Below, piece by piece: positions 42,555 through 52,313 of a stretch of 64,000 bases of DNA (positions are counted from its first letter, which is position 1; each line of letters begins with the position of its first letter). This DNA is from Microlunatus soli. GTDB lineage: Bacteria > Actinomycetota > Actinomycetes > Propionibacteriales > Propionibacteriaceae. Position numbers and translations under genes: made by a program. Below the pieces are notes generated by a model, which saw only the letters and a list, made by a program, of their open reading frames with translations, searched no databases and was not told where the DNA came from. The stretch covers positions 496,001 through 560,000 of the forward strand of contig NZ_LT629772.1 of NCBI RefSeq assembly GCF_900105385.1, in the 5' to 3' direction.

Positions 42555-45500
42555 ATGGACGACGTGCAGATCGCGTTGCTCGGACCGCTCCAGGTCACCG
42601 TCGACGGTGTGGCCGTCCCGGTCCCCGGTTCGCGGCTTCGGGCGCTGCTGATCCGGCTGGCAGTCGACGCACCCCGAGCGGTGTCGAGCAGCGAACTGGT
42701 GGACACGATCTGGGCCGACGAGCCACCGGCCGAGGCGGCGAACGCCCTGCAGTCGTTGGTGTCGCGGCTGCGGCGGGCGCTGGGCGGTTCGTCGTCGGTG
42801 CTGGCCGAGGCGACCGGCTATCGGCTCGCCGTCCAACGCGACGCCATCGACGCGAATCGGTTCGCTGCGCTGGTGGACGACGCCCGCCGGCTGCTGCGTG
42901 ACGATCAGCCGCAGGCTGCCGTCGATGCCTGCGCCGCGGCCCTGGACCTGTGGCGCGGCGAGCCGCTGGCCGAGGCCGGCGACGCGCCGTACGTCGGCGG
43001 GCTCGTCGCCGGCGTGCAGAACCAGCGGCTGGACGCGATCGGCATCCGCAACGACGCACTGCTCGAGCTCGGCCGCGGCCCGGAGTTGATCACCGAGCTG
43101 GAACGGCTGGTCCAAGAGCATCCGCTGCGGGAGCAGTTCGTCGTCCAGCAGTTGCGAGCCCTGGCTGCCGCCGGCCGCGCCGGTGAGGCGCTCGCGGCCT
43201 ATGAACGCTGCCGGGCGATGTTGGCCGACGAGTTCGGCAGCGACCCCGGACCGTTGCTGCAACAGACCCATCTGGCGCTGCTGCGCGGTGAGCTGCCGGC
43301 GGACGCAGGGGCTGAACCCGACCAGCAGACCAATCTCACCCCGGCGTTGACCAGCTTCGTCGGCCGCGAAGCCGAGCTGGATCGGATCGCCGGGGCGCTG
43401 GCGAGCTCCCGGCTGACGACGATCGTCGGACCCGGCGGCGCGGGTAAGACCAGGATCGCAGCGGAAGCCGCTCGTGGTTGGTTGGAACGCACCGGGAGCG
43501 CTGCCTGGCTGGTGGAGCTCGCGCCGGTCGGCACCGCGGCCAACATCATCGGCGCCGTCCTCAGCGCCCTCGGACTGCGCGATGCCCATCTGGCCGACCG
43601 CACCAAGGATCGGGTGCCGTCCCCGGACGACACCGAACGACTGGTCGATCATCTCCGGCGGCATCCGTGCCTGCTGGTGCTGGACAACTGTGAGCATCTG
43701 ATCGACGCCGCCGCCAAGACCACGGAGGATCTACTCTCCCGGGCACCGCAGTTGCGGATCCTGGCGACCAGCCGCGAGCCGCTGGCGATCACCGGCGAGA
43801 TGCTGTGCGCGCTGCCACCGCTGGGTCTGCCGCCGGCCGACTGCCCGCTCGATCGGGCGTCCGGCTACCCGGCCGTACGGCTCTGGCTCGATCGCGCGAC
43901 CGCGATCGACCCCGGTTTCCGGCTGGACGACGCCACCCTGCCTGCGGTGTTGGAGATCGTCAACAGACTGGACGGCCTGCCGCTGGCGATCGAGCTGGCC
44001 GCCGCCCGGCTGCGGGCGCTACCGGTGATCGACATCGCCCGGCTGTTGTTCGACCGGTTCCGGCTGCTCACCGGCGGCAGCCGGACCAGCATGCCCCGGC
44101 ATCGCACCTTGCGGGCAGTGGTGGAGTGGAGCTGGGACCTGCTGACCGACGCCGAACGACTGTTGGCGATGCGGATGTCGATCCTGCCCGCCGGCGCCGG
44201 GATCGACACCGCGACGGCGATCTGCGCCGACGACCGGCTGGCCTCGGACACGGTCGGCGAGTTGTTGATCACGTTGACCGACAAGTCGCTGCTGCAGCGG
44301 TCCAGCACAAGTCCGGTCCGGTTCCGGATGCTGGAGACGATTCGGGAGTACGGGCAGGAGCGGCTGACCGAGAGCGACGGTCTGGCCGCGGCCCGGCGGC
44401 GGCATGCCGACTATTTTCTCGACCTGGTGCAGCAACTCGAGCCGGCCCTGCGTGATCGGCGGCAGCTGGCAGCTCGTGCGCAGCTGGAACTGGAACGGGA
44501 GAACATCTTCGCCGCGATCCGTTACCTGCTGGACAACGACCGACCCCATGACGGGTTGCTGATGATCTTGGCCCAGTTGTGGTACTTCCAGGTCCAAGAT
44601 CATGAAGGCGAGCTCGCCTACTGGTTGGACCAGGCGATCATCGCGTACGGCGATTCCGACGACCCACTGCTGGACTACGGACTGTTGGCGTCAGCGCTCG
44701 CCTCGGTGTCGGTGCAGGCAGCGGACGCCTGGACAGAGGTCCGCGATCGGCTGCGGCCGATCATGCCCCGCCTGCAGGACGGGCCGAAGGCGCCGTTCGC
44801 GAGCTTGGAAGCACTGCGGATGATGCTGCCGATGTTCATCGACTTCGTCGGTGACGGAGCCGAGTCCGGCGGTGACGGGTCGGACGGTGATCGGGACGAC
44901 CTCGCGACGCGGCCGTTCATCACCGATCCGCAGATCTGGTCCGACTATGCGACGAAGATGATCACCGAGGCCGAGGACAGCGACGACGTCTGGATCCGCG
45001 GGATCGCCTACCTCGGTGCTTCCGGAATCGCAGAGAATCAGGGCGATCTGGATGCCATCGACCGGTACGCGACCGAGGCCTATCGGGCGTTCGAAACCTG
45101 TGGGGATCGCTGGGGACTGTCCTCCACCCTGAGCTTCCGCGCGCAGGTCGAATCGTTGCGTGGCAACACCTCGGCGGCGACCGCTCTACTGGAGGAGTCG
45201 TTGGGGCTGTCGCCGACGATGGGGGCCGAGGACGACGCCTTGATCATCCACCTCCGGCTGGCCGGCTTGTCCATCCGCGCCGACGATCTGCCGGCAGCGC
45301 GGCGGCATCTGGAGTCGCTGCGAGCTGCCGGTCGCCGCAACGCGGCGAATCCGGAGCGGGTGATGTTCGCTGACGCGATCGAGACCGAATTGCTCTGGCT
45401 GGAAGGAGATCCGGACGGGGCGATGACGCTGGCCGACAAGCTGCGCGGCGAGCTCGCCGCGATGCCGCACCCGAATCGGTTCGCCGGTCACCGGGTGGCG

Positions 45501-45956
45501 CTGTGCTGTGTCGCGATCGCCTACGTCGAAGCGTTGGCGGCGGTCGAGCACCCGATCGGCAGCACAACTCAGCGTGATGATCATCTTCGTCGAGGTCTGG
45601 CCGATCTACGCAATGGCTACCGACCGACCGTGATGACCGAGGACATCCCGATGATCAGCGAGTTCGCCAACTCCTCGGCCGCGTTGGCGGCTGCTGCGGG
45701 GCAACCGCAGCGGGCCGCCTTTCTGTTGGGGATCGGGGCCGGGTTGATCGGGATCGACAACGCCGAGGACCGGCATCGCGCCAGGATCAAGGAACAGCTG
45801 CGGTGCGACCTCGATGCCGACCGGTTCGCGGCGGCGTTCGAGTCCGGCCGACGCTGCACCCGGGCCGAGGCCTTCGCTGCTTTGGACCCCGAACAGCTGA
45901 TCACCGTCTGCGGATTCGGTGATCAGCTGTCCGATGGCCGCCCCGAGCCCAGCTGA
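42555..45956 (+). CDS. AfsR/SARP-type regulator (winged HTH–BTAD–NB-ARC–TPR)
   Basis: This is a 1133-aa regulator. Residues about 1–95 form an OmpR-like DNA-binding domain (LLGPLQVTVDG...SRLRRALG). About 97–245 are the bacterial transcriptional activator domain. About 265–520 are NB-ARC with Walker A GPGGAGKT (292–299), LLVLDNCEHL and GLPLAIELAAARLRAL. The remainder is TPR-like helical repeats. Such proteins activate secondary metabolism or transport genes on ATP-dependent switching. It diverges from the kinase gene and lies just before the DrrAB exporter on the opposite strand, which may be its target. Confidence 0.9.
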   Translation: MDDVQIALLGPLQVTVDGVAVPVPGSRLRALLIRLAVDAPRAVSSSELVDTIWADEPPAEAANALQSLVSRLRRALGGSSSVLAEATGYRLAVQRDAIDANRFAALVDDARRLLRDDQPQAAVDACAAALDLWRGEPLAEAGDAPYVGGLVAGVQNQRLDAIGIRNDALLELGRGPELITELERLVQEHPLREQFVVQQLRALAAAGRAGEALAAYERCRAMLADEFGSDPGPLLQQTHLALLRGELPADAGAEPDQQTNLTPALTSFVGREAELDRIAGALASSRLTTIVGPGGAGKTRIAAEAARGWLERTGSAAWLVELAPVGTAANIIGAVLSALGLRDAHLADRTKDRVPSPDDTERLVDHLRRHPCLLVLDNCEHLIDAAAKTTEDLLSRAPQLRILATSREPLAITGEMLCALPPLGLPPADCPLDRASGYPAVRLWLDRATAIDPGFRLDDATLPAVLEIVNRLDGLPLAIELAAARLRALPVIDIARLLFDRFRLLTGGSRTSMPRHRTLRAVVEWSWDLLTDAERLLAMRMSILPAGAGIDTATAICADDRLASDTVGELLITLTDKSLLQRSSTSPVRFRMLETIREYGQERLTESDGLAAARRRHADYFLDLVQQLEPALRDRRQLAARAQLELERENIFAAIRYLLDNDRPHDGLLMILAQLWYFQVQDHEGELAYWLDQAIIAYGDSDDPLLDYGLLASALASVSVQAADAWTEVRDRLRPIMPRLQDGPKAPFASLEALRMMLPMFIDFVGDGAESGGDGSDGDRDDLATRPFITDPQIWSDYATKMITEAEDSDDVWIRGIAYLGASGIAENQGDLDAIDRYATEAYRAFETCGDRWGLSSTLSFRAQVESLRGNTSAATALLEESLGLSPTMGAEDDALIIHLRLAGLSIRADDLPAARRHLESLRAAGRRNAANPERVMFADAIETELLWLEGDPDGAMTLADKLRGELAAMPHPNRFAGHRVALCCVAIAYVEALAAVEHPIGSTTQRDDHLRRGLADLRNGYRPTVMTEDIPMISEFANSSAALAAAAGQPQRAAFLLGIGAGLIGIDNAEDRHRARIKEQLRCDLDADRFAAAFESGRRCTRAEAFAALDPEQLITVCGFGDQLSDGRPEPS

Positions 45957-45983
45957 CCCCGGAGTCCTGCACGGTGTGTCGTT

Positions 45984-46814
45984 TCAGACCCGTCGCCGGT
46001 AGGCCCGGACAGCCAGCGGCACGAAGACGATCAACAGGGCCGCCATCCAGCCGAGGGTCCACAGCACGTCACTGCCGGCCGGCGCGCCGGTGAACAGCGC
46101 ACGGATCGACGACACCAGGTGGGTCATCGGGTTGACGTTGACGAACGCCTGCAGCCAGCCCGGCATGGTGCCGGTCGGGACGAACACGTTGCTGCCGAAA
46201 CTCAACGGCATCACGATCAACATGCTGATCCCGGTGACGGCGCCGGAGGTGCGGGCCTTCATGCCGATGAACACCGACACCCAGACGAAGGACAGCGCAA
46301 AGCCGATCATCAACGCGATCCCGCCGATCACTCCGGCGGCCGGCGCGTGGAAACGGAAGCCCATGATCATCCCGACGCCGAGGGTGACGACGATCAGGAT
46401 GGCGTAGCGGACGAAGTCGGCCAGCACCGCACCGACCAACGGCGCCGACCGACCGATCGGCAACGCCCGGAAGCGATCGAACACGCCCTTCTCGATGTCA
46501 CTGTTCAGATTGGATCCCAGACTGATGCCGGCCATCGCGATGGTCTGGCCGAGGATGCCCGGCAGCAGGAACTGCAGGTACTGGCTCTGCGAACCGCCGG
46601 CGATGGCGCCACCGAAGATGTAGGTGAACAGGGCCAGGAAGATCACCGGCTGCAAGGTCACGTCGACCAACGCCTCCGGTGTCCGCATCGTCTTGATCAA
46701 GCTCCGCTTGGCCAGCACCAGGCAGTGGCTCAGGTAGCGGATGACCGCCGGTCGGGACTGCTGGGTGACCGGGGCCTCGGTCGGGTCGGGTGCCAGGGCG
46801 GTGATGGTGCTCAT
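45984..46814 (-). CDS. ABC-2 type permease (DrrB-like)
   Basis: This 276-aa membrane protein has six TM segments. A Pro/Thr-rich N-terminus precedes the ABC-2 core with TLQPVIFLALFTYIFGG, LPGILGQTIAMAGISLGSNLN, EKGVFDRFRALPIGRSAPLVG and SNVFVPTGTMPGWLQAFVNVNPMTH. This is the pattern of daunorubicin-type exporters. It forms a two-component exporter with the ATPase at 46811–47767, overlapping it by 4 nt (ATGA). Substrate unknown; drug or lipid export is the usual role. Confidence 0.9.
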   Translation of the reverse strand: MSTITALAPDPTEAPVTQQSRPAVIRYLSHCLVLAKRSLIKTMRTPEALVDVTLQPVIFLALFTYIFGGAIAGGSQSQYLQFLLPGILGQTIAMAGISLGSNLNSDIEKGVFDRFRALPIGRSAPLVGAVLADFVRYAILIVVTLGVGMIMGFRFHAPAAGVIGGIALMIGFALSFVWVSVFIGMKARTSGAVTGISMLIVMPLSFGSNVFVPTGTMPGWLQAFVNVNPMTHLVSSIRALFTGAPAGSDVLWTLGWMAALLIVFVPLAVRAYRRRV

Positions 46815-47767
46815 GCCGCGTCCTCCTCATCTGTACTGGTGGTCTTGCCGGTCAGGGTGAGGAAGACCTCGTCCAGGGTCGGCAGGTGAAGGGAAAGCTC
46901 GGTGACTGCGACGCCGGCGTCGGCCAGCCCGGCGACCACCACCGGCAGCGCGGTCTCGTCGGCGACCGGTACGGTGACGGTGTTGCGACCGGTGACCTCG
47001 ACCTCGCCGGTGCCGATCCTGGTCAGCAGCTGGGACACCTCGCCGAGGTGCTCGGCGTCGCGTGGTCGAACCTTGATCCGATGGCCTCCGATCACCTGCT
47101 TGAGGCCGTCGGCGGTGTCATTGGCGATCACCCGGCCGTGATCGATCACGGTGATCTTGTCGGCCAGCGCATCCGCCTCGTCCAGGTATTGGGTGGTCAG
47201 CAGCACCGTCGATCCGTCGGCGACCAGGTTGCGGACGACATCCCACATGTCCTCCCGCTTGGCCGGATCGAGTCCGGTGGTCGGCTCGTCCAGGAAGATC
47301 ACCCGCGGCCGGCCGACCATGCTGGCGGCAAGATCAAGTCGGCGACGCATGCCACCGGAATACTTCTTGGCCGGTTTCCCGGCCGCGTCGCCGAGATCGA
47401 ACCAGGCCAGCAGTTCCTTGGCCCGGGCTCGGGCCTGGAACCCGCTCAGGTCGAGCAGTTGGCCGATCATCACCAGGTTCTCGGTGCCGGTCAGGTCCTC
47501 GTCGACCGAGGCGTACTGCCCGGTCAGCCCGATCGTCTCGCGAACCCGCTGCGGCTGGCTGACGACGTCATAGCCGGCGATCCGGGCCGTGCCCGCGTCC
47601 GGCTGCAGCAGGGTCGCCAGGACCCGTACCGCAGTGGTCTTTCCTGCCCCGTTCGGTCCGAGCACGCCGAGCACGGTGCCCCGCTCGGCGGACAGATCGA
47701 CACCGTCCAGCGCCTGGGTGGTTCCGAAGCGCTTCTTCAACCCGTGCGCTTCGATGATTGCGCTCAT
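46811..47767 (-). CDS. ABC transporter ATP-binding protein (DrrA-like)
   Basis: This 318-aa ATPase has Walker A LGPNGAGKTTAVRVL, the Q-loop QYASVDEDLTGTENL, signature YSGGMRRRLDLA and Walker B VIFLDEPTTGLDP. A C-terminal regulatory domain shows PTLDEVFLTLTG, the hallmark of the DrrA family. ATG 47767 follows GAGGAGAGGC. It is translationally coupled to the permease. The region 47768–47944 upstream holds no gene and separates it from the Pr6Pr gene on the same strand. Confidence 0.93.
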   Translation of the reverse strand: MSAIIEAHGLKKRFGTTQALDGVDLSAERGTVLGVLGPNGAGKTTAVRVLATLLQPDAGTARIAGYDVVSQPQRVRETIGLTGQYASVDEDLTGTENLVMIGQLLDLSGFQARARAKELLAWFDLGDAAGKPAKKYSGGMRRRLDLAASMVGRPRVIFLDEPTTGLDPAKREDMWDVVRNLVADGSTVLLTTQYLDEADALADKITVIDHGRVIANDTADGLKQVIGGHRIKVRPRDAEHLGEVSQLLTRIGTGEVEVTGRNTVTVPVADETALPVVVAGLADAGVAVTELSLHLPTLDEVFLTLTGKTTSTDEEDAA

Positions 47768-47944
47768 GCCTCTCCTCGATCCAGGTGGGCCTGTTCCGAC
47801 CCGACAGGAACGAGCATGCGCGCGGCCGCTGACACGGCACGCACACCGCGCTGGCACGACCACGATCGAGCTGTGCCACCGATGGGAGCCGATCCCGCCC
47901 ACGTCTCGACCTCGAGATGCCCACTCTCGTTGTCGCAGCCGGCG

Positions 47945-48664
47945 TCAGTTGTCGGCGACGTCCAGGCCTGCGGCGGGCCGACCGGGGGTGCGGTGACGGC
48001 CGCCAAGATACGGGATCCAGCGGTCGACCGCGGCGGCGAGCAAGATCAACACGATCGCGTACCCGAGCACGATCGAACTGTTGGCGATCGCTCGCCCGAG
48101 GCCGAGGCGGCCGGCGTCGACGATCGGGTACGGATACCAGCCCGTGACAGCACCGCGTACGAAGGTGAAGATCAGCCAGCCCACCGGCCAGGCCAGGAGC
48201 CACGGTGCCAACCGCCAGGACCAGCGCCGCCGCGGACCGAACACCAACCAACCCACGGTGAACAACACCGGACTGACCTGATGGAACAACGCGTTCGCGA
48301 CAACGGCGCCGGCCCTCAACTCGATACCGGGCACGACGATCACACTGAACAACGTCCCCGTCACCACGATGCTCACCAGCCCGTCCAGTTGAGCCACCCA
48401 CCACACCGGGCCCTCGCGGTCCGGTCGCACCACGGCCAGCAACGACACGACCAGGACAATCAGGTTGCTGCCGATGGTGAAATAGCTGAACAACCGGGCG
48501 AATCGGACCTCCAGCGGTGCCCCGGCTCCGGTCTCCCCCGAGTTCACGTCGGCACCGCCCGTCGCGAGCAGATAGAACTGGATGGCAAAACCGACGGCAA
48601 CCACTGCGGCGACCCCGACATACCAGCAGCGGGCAGCAACGCGCGACCCGGGCATGGTCACCAT
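47945..48664 (-). CDS. Pr6Pr family membrane protein
   Basis: This 239-aa protein has six TM helices matching the Pr6Pr pattern: ARLFSYFTIGSNLIVLVVSLLAV, LDGLVSIVVTGTLFSVIV, ANALFHQVSPVLFTVGWLVFG, and AWPVGWLIFTFVRGAVTGWYPYPIVDA. The conserved charged and polar residues inside the helices suggest a small-molecule or ion-binding membrane protein of unknown function. ATG 48664 follows AAGGGGCG; ATG 48655 is an alternative. Confidence 0.85.
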   Translation of the reverse strand: MVTMPGSRVAARCWYVGVAAVVAVGFAIQFYLLATGGADVNSGETGAGAPLEVRFARLFSYFTIGSNLIVLVVSLLAVVRPDREGPVWWVAQLDGLVSIVVTGTLFSVIVVPGIELRAGAVVANALFHQVSPVLFTVGWLVFGPRRRWSWRLAPWLLAWPVGWLIFTFVRGAVTGWYPYPIVDAGRLGLGRAIANSSIVLGYAIVLILLAAAVDRWIPYLGGRHRTPGRPAAGLDVADN

Positions 48665-48805
48665 CTTCGCCCCTTGGCCGCCTTGACGGGTGCTCCGCCA
48701 CGCGCCAGGACGTGACCGGAATCGCTCGCCCGTCGCCCGGAGACTGACACCGGCGGCCCGGGTCGAGCAACACCTGGCCCGGCCGTTGCCTGATCCGCAA
48801 CCTCG

Positions 48806-49405
48806 GTGAGCACCCGAGCCGTCGGCGAGCAGGCGGGACGCAACGTCCACAATGGCCCTGTGAGTGCGTACACGCTGTGCGAGGGATTACTGGATACCGT
48901 GATCACGCCGATGAGGGCGGTCGAGGTCAAGACTCAGGACGGCCGGCGGATCGGACACGTGGTACGCGGCGACGTCGCCGATTGCGAGCGAACCGGGACA
49001 TTCCGGTTCGAGCCGACCTCCGGACCGAGCACCTCGATGGGGATCGTCGGCGCGACGGCTCGCACGATCCTTCATCGACTCCTTCGCCCCAGCTACATCC
49101 TGCTGCACGAACGACAGCGCTGGACGCTCCACGATCTGCCGGGCGAAAACCTGCTCTACTTCGCCGTCGCCGGCACCGTACAGGCCCGCAGGCTGGTGGC
49201 GCGCCTCGATTGGGACGATTCGGTCCAGATCACCGCGGACGGGGCCGAGGTCGGCCGGGTCGACCCCGGCGACCTGCTGTTGGACACCCGGCTGCGGGCC
49301 GACGACGACCTGGATCCGCCCTTGTTCGGACTGATCATGCTGATCCCGTTCATCTACCGGGTCTACGAGCAAGAGGCGGAACTGATCGAGTCGCTGCTGG
49401 ACTGA
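48806..49405 (+). CDS. LURP-one/phospholipid scramblase-like protein
   Basis: This 199-aa protein contains beta-strand repeats of the Tubby-like LURP-one fold: AVEVKTQDGRRIGHVVRGD, YILLHERQRWTLHDLPGE, LDWDDSVQITADGAEVGRVDPGDLLLDT. A hydrophobic C-terminal helix follows (LFGLIMLIPFIYRVYEQE). The fold is commonly membrane-associated. GTG 48806 has no clear ribosome-binding site; GTG 48860 begins nearer the conserved part. Function unknown. Confidence 0.65.
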   Translation: MSTRAVGEQAGRNVHNGPVSAYTLCEGLLDTVITPMRAVEVKTQDGRRIGHVVRGDVADCERTGTFRFEPTSGPSTSMGIVGATARTILHRLLRPSYILLHERQRWTLHDLPGENLLYFAVAGTVQARRLVARLDWDDSVQITADGAEVGRVDPGDLLLDTRLRADDDLDPPLFGLIMLIPFIYRVYEQEAELIESLLD

Positions 49406-49476
49406 TTCTGCTGGCATTCACACTGCGTCAGGACCGCAGGGCGGCCTGAGCCGGTGTCGCCCTCCCGACCGTCGGC

Positions 49477-49872
49477 TCAGCCGCCGACGGTGGTCAGGCA
49501 GAACGGGTGGCCGGCCGGATCGATCAACACCCGCCAGAGATCGGGACCGGCCTGGTGGTCGGCCTCTCGGGCGCCCAGTTCTACCGCCCGGTCGACGGCC
49601 CGCGGAAGGTCCGAGACCGAGACGTCCAGATGCATCTGTTGCAGTTGACCGGGCTCCGGCCACGTGGGTGGAACGTAGTCCTGCACCCGCATGAAGGCCA
49701 GCACTCGGGCGCCGTCGGTGATCGCGACGACCTGACCGGAGGGCTGTTCGACCAGGGTGGTCATCCCGAGCAGGTCGCGGTAGAAGGCTGCCAGCGCGGC
49801 CGGATCGGGACAGTCGATCGAGACCGCACCCAACTGACCGACCGGTCCACCGTCGACGGACCCGTCGGTCAC
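49477..49872 (-). CDS. VOC superfamily (glyoxalase/bleomycin-resistance fold) protein
   Basis: This 131-aa protein shows the paired beta-alpha-beta modules of the fold: LGAVSIDCPDPAALAAFYRDLLGM, a central segment AFMRVQDYVPPTW, HLDVSVSDLPRAVDRAVELGA and DPAGHPFCLT. The metal ligands are not clear. It starts with GTG overlapping the stop of the epimerase gene (GTGA), which indicates coupling. Function may be a small-molecule dioxygenase, isomerase or binding protein. Confidence 0.82.
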   Translation of the reverse strand: MTDGSVDGGPVGQLGAVSIDCPDPAALAAFYRDLLGMTTLVEQPSGQVVAITDGARVLAFMRVQDYVPPTWPEPGQLQQMHLDVSVSDLPRAVDRAVELGAREADHQAGPDLWRVLIDPAGHPFCLTTVGG

Positions 49873-50861
49873 AGCTTGGCCGCCATGAAGGGGATCTGGC
49901 AGAGCTTGCTGATCACGGCGTCGACCTCCGGATCGACCTGCTGGCGGCCCGGGTCGGCGTCGTACCAGGCGATCATCTGACGCGCGCCCTCGGTGAAGTC
50001 GATCTTGGGCGCGAACTCCGGCACCAGCGCGGCGACCTTGGCGTTGTCGAACGTCATCGTGTGTGCCTTGTCGCCGACCAGGCCCGGTCCCCACGCCGGA
50101 TGGACGCCGGCGATGGTGGCGGAGGCGACGTGCACCAGATCGGGCTGCTCGACGCCGGCGGCGTTGGCCAACTCGGTGTAGATCCGGTTCCAGGTGATCG
50201 GGTCGGAGTTGGTGATGTGGAACGCCTCACCGAGCGCGGCCTTGTTGCCGAGCAGACCGACCAGGCCGACGGCGAAGTCGTCGGTGTGGGTGATCGTCCA
50301 CAGTGAGGTGCCGTCGCCGTGCACCGCAACCGGAAGATTGCGACGCATCCGGTCGATCGCGGTCCAGCCGCCCTCGATCGGCAGCGAGGTCTGGTCGTAG
50401 GTGTGGGACGGCCGGATGATCGTCCAGTCCAGTCCGTCCAGTTCCCGAACCCGTTGCTCACAAGCGATCTTGTTCCGCGAGTACTCCCAGTACGGGTTGT
50501 CCAGCGGAGTCTCTTCGGTGACCGGGACTGCAGCAGGTGGCGTCTGGTAGGCCGAGGCGGAGCTGATGAAGACGTACTGCCCGGTCCGGCCGGTGAACAG
50601 CTCGGCGTCGGTGTCGATGTGTTCCGGTACGAATGCGACGAAGTCCAGGACCACGTCGAAGCTGCGGTCGCCGAGCGCCTCCCGTACGGTCTCCGGCGAC
50701 CGGATGTCGCCCTGCACGACCTCGACACCGTCCGGCAACGCCCGCTTGGACGAGGATTGTCCCCGATTGAGGACGGTGACCTGATGTCCCAGCTCGATCG
50801 AACGGCGGACGGCCGCGGTGCTGATGATGCCGGTACCGCCGATGTACAGGAAGCTCGCCAT
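49869..50861 (-). CDS. NAD-dependent epimerase/dehydratase family protein
   Basis: This 330-aa extended SDR has the cofactor loop GGTGIISTAAVRRSIELGH, VVQGDIRSPETVREALGDRSFDVVLDF, the active-site ISSASAYQ, and EYSRNKIACEQRVRELDGLDWTIIRPSHTYD. The Tyr-x-x-x-Lys is replaced by Y-S-R-N-K, which keeps the Tyr and Lys. A C-terminal lid follows. ATG 50861 has GAGGAG upstream. It shares translation with the VOC gene; a sugar-nucleotide or natural-product role is possible but not shown. Confidence 0.87.
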   Translation of the reverse strand: MASFLYIGGTGIISTAAVRRSIELGHQVTVLNRGQSSSKRALPDGVEVVQGDIRSPETVREALGDRSFDVVLDFVAFVPEHIDTDAELFTGRTGQYVFISSASAYQTPPAAVPVTEETPLDNPYWEYSRNKIACEQRVRELDGLDWTIIRPSHTYDQTSLPIEGGWTAIDRMRRNLPVAVHGDGTSLWTITHTDDFAVGLVGLLGNKAALGEAFHITNSDPITWNRIYTELANAAGVEQPDLVHVASATIAGVHPAWGPGLVGDKAHTMTFDNAKVAALVPEFAPKIDFTEGARQMIAWYDADPGRQQVDPEVDAVISKLCQIPFMAAKL

Positions 50862-50946
50862 GGATCCTTCTCCTCGTCGCTGTCGATGATCAACCTACCC
50901 AGCCGACACGGACCGGCCCGAGCCGGCCTCGCTGTAGGGTCTCGCC

Positions 50947-51492
50947 ATGCCGACCTGGATCTGCCTGCTGCGCGGGGTCAACCTCGGCGCCCGCAACAAG
51001 GTGAACATGGCCGCGCTGCGGGACGCCCTGACCACCGCCGGCCTGTCCGAGGTGCGCACCCATCTGCAGAGCGGCAACGTGATCGTCAGGTCAGCGGTCC
51101 GCACCCCGGACAAGGTCGCCGGCAGCATCGGCGACCTGCTCCGCGACCGGTTCTCGCTCGACGTCCCGGTGATCGTCCGGACACCGCAGCAACTGCGTGA
51201 TCTGCTGGCCTGGTGCCCGTTCCGGAAGGAGGCTGCGGAGCACCCGGCCACGGTGCACCTGCTGCACCTGACCGCCCGGCCCGACCCGGATCGGCTGCCC
51301 GCCCTGACCGGCCAGGACTGGGAGCCGGACAAGATCGCAATAGCTGAACACGACGTCGCGATCAGCTATGCGACCAGCATGCACCACAGTCGGTTGCAAC
51401 ACGGCGCCGTGCTCCGCAGACTGGGCGTTGACGGCACCGCACGGAACTGGCGGACGGTTCAGGCACTGGTCGACCTGACCGCCGCGGAATGA
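50947..51492 (+). CDS. DUF1697 protein
   Basis: This 181-aa protein shows the DUF1697 pattern WICLLRGVNLGARNKVNMAALRDALTTAG, THLQSGNVIVRS and the central PVIVRTPQQLRDLLAWCPF, ending ATSMHHSRLQHGAVLRRLGVDGTARNWRTV. The family is widespread and of unknown function. Its TGA at 51490–51492 adjoins the stop of the convergent gene; the palindrome TGATCA there supplies both stops. Confidence 0.9.
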   Translation: MPTWICLLRGVNLGARNKVNMAALRDALTTAGLSEVRTHLQSGNVIVRSAVRTPDKVAGSIGDLLRDRFSLDVPVIVRTPQQLRDLLAWCPFRKEAAEHPATVHLLHLTARPDPDRLPALTGQDWEPDKIAIAEHDVAISYATSMHHSRLQHGAVLRRLGVDGTARNWRTVQALVDLTAAE

Positions 51493-52245
51493 TCACCCGG
51501 CCCGAACCGACATCTGCGAGCGCAGCACCGCGAACTCGCAGCCCGGAGAGGACGGGTCGAATCCGTGTTCGATCAGCCAGCGGGCCGCCCCGAGGCTTCG
51601 CAGCGACCACCAGGCACTGATCACCTCCCGGTCGACGGCGCCGCCGTAGCCGGCCAGCAGGTCGTCCACGTGCTCCGCATGGCCGAGCGTCAGGGTGGCG
51701 AGGTCCCACAGTGGATCGCCCTGGCTCGCCTCGGACCAGTCGATCACCCCGGTGACGGCGTCGTCGTCGACGAAGACGTGGCTGATCTGCAGATCCCCGT
51801 GGATGAAGGCCGGCGTCCAAGGCCGCAATGCGGCCTCCGCCAGTCGACGATTGTGGCCGACCACCTCGGCAGGCAGCACGTCGTTGTCCACCAACCAGCG
51901 GCATTCGGTATCCAGCTCGGTCCTGATGTCGTCGACCCGCTGTCCGGGCCAGGGCGGCAACGGCGCGTCATGCAACGTCCGGATGGCGGCGCCGGCGGCC
52001 GCCCAGGCCGCAGCAGAAGCCGTCGACGGCTCCCCGAGTCGGCCCAGAGCCGTCCCCGGCACGGCTGAGATCGCCAGCACGGGTGGCCGGCGCCACAGCA
52101 CCTCCGGGGTCGGAATCGGCGCCAGCGTCATCGCCTCGGCCTCGACGGAGGTTCGGTCCTGATCGGCGTCGATCTTGAGGAAGACGTCCCCCACCCGCAG
52201 CGTTGTCCGCTCGCTGTGCGCGACGACGATCTCGACCTCATCCAC
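51493..52245 (-). CDS. Aminoglycoside phosphotransferase-fold kinase
   Basis: This 250-aa protein has the APH/choline-kinase fold: VFLKIDADQDRTSVEAEAM (Lys contacting ATP), HGDLQISHVFVDDDAVTGVIDWSEASQGDPLWDLA with Asp in the HGD and IDW motifs, and a helical C-terminus. It could phosphorylate an antibiotic, a sugar or a metabolite; resistance is only one possibility. GTG 52245 is chosen at the first strand; upstream sequence is not family-like. Confidence 0.85.
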   Translation of the reverse strand: MDEVEIVVAHSERTTLRVGDVFLKIDADQDRTSVEAEAMTLAPIPTPEVLWRRPPVLAISAVPGTALGRLGEPSTASAAAWAAAGAAIRTLHDAPLPPWPGQRVDDIRTELDTECRWLVDNDVLPAEVVGHNRRLAEAALRPWTPAFIHGDLQISHVFVDDDAVTGVIDWSEASQGDPLWDLATLTLGHAEHVDDLLAGYGGAVDREVISAWWSLRSLGAARWLIEHGFDPSSPGCEFAVLRSQMSVRAG

Positions 52246-52313
52246 GCCCGCGATTATCACCGCGGCATCCGCAGTGGACAACGGGATTTCGACTCCCCGG
52301 CCGACCCCGATGA

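Noticed and set aside
42405-43697. Long open frame continuing from the histidine kinase, antisense to the AfsR gene
   Set aside because: High GC gives long stop-free antisense frames; the sense protein has clear BTAD and NB-ARC motifs while the antisense product has none.
46886-48715. 609-codon plus-strand open frame
   Set aside because: Antisense to drrA and the Pr6Pr gene; product is Asp/Gly/His-rich without domain signs.
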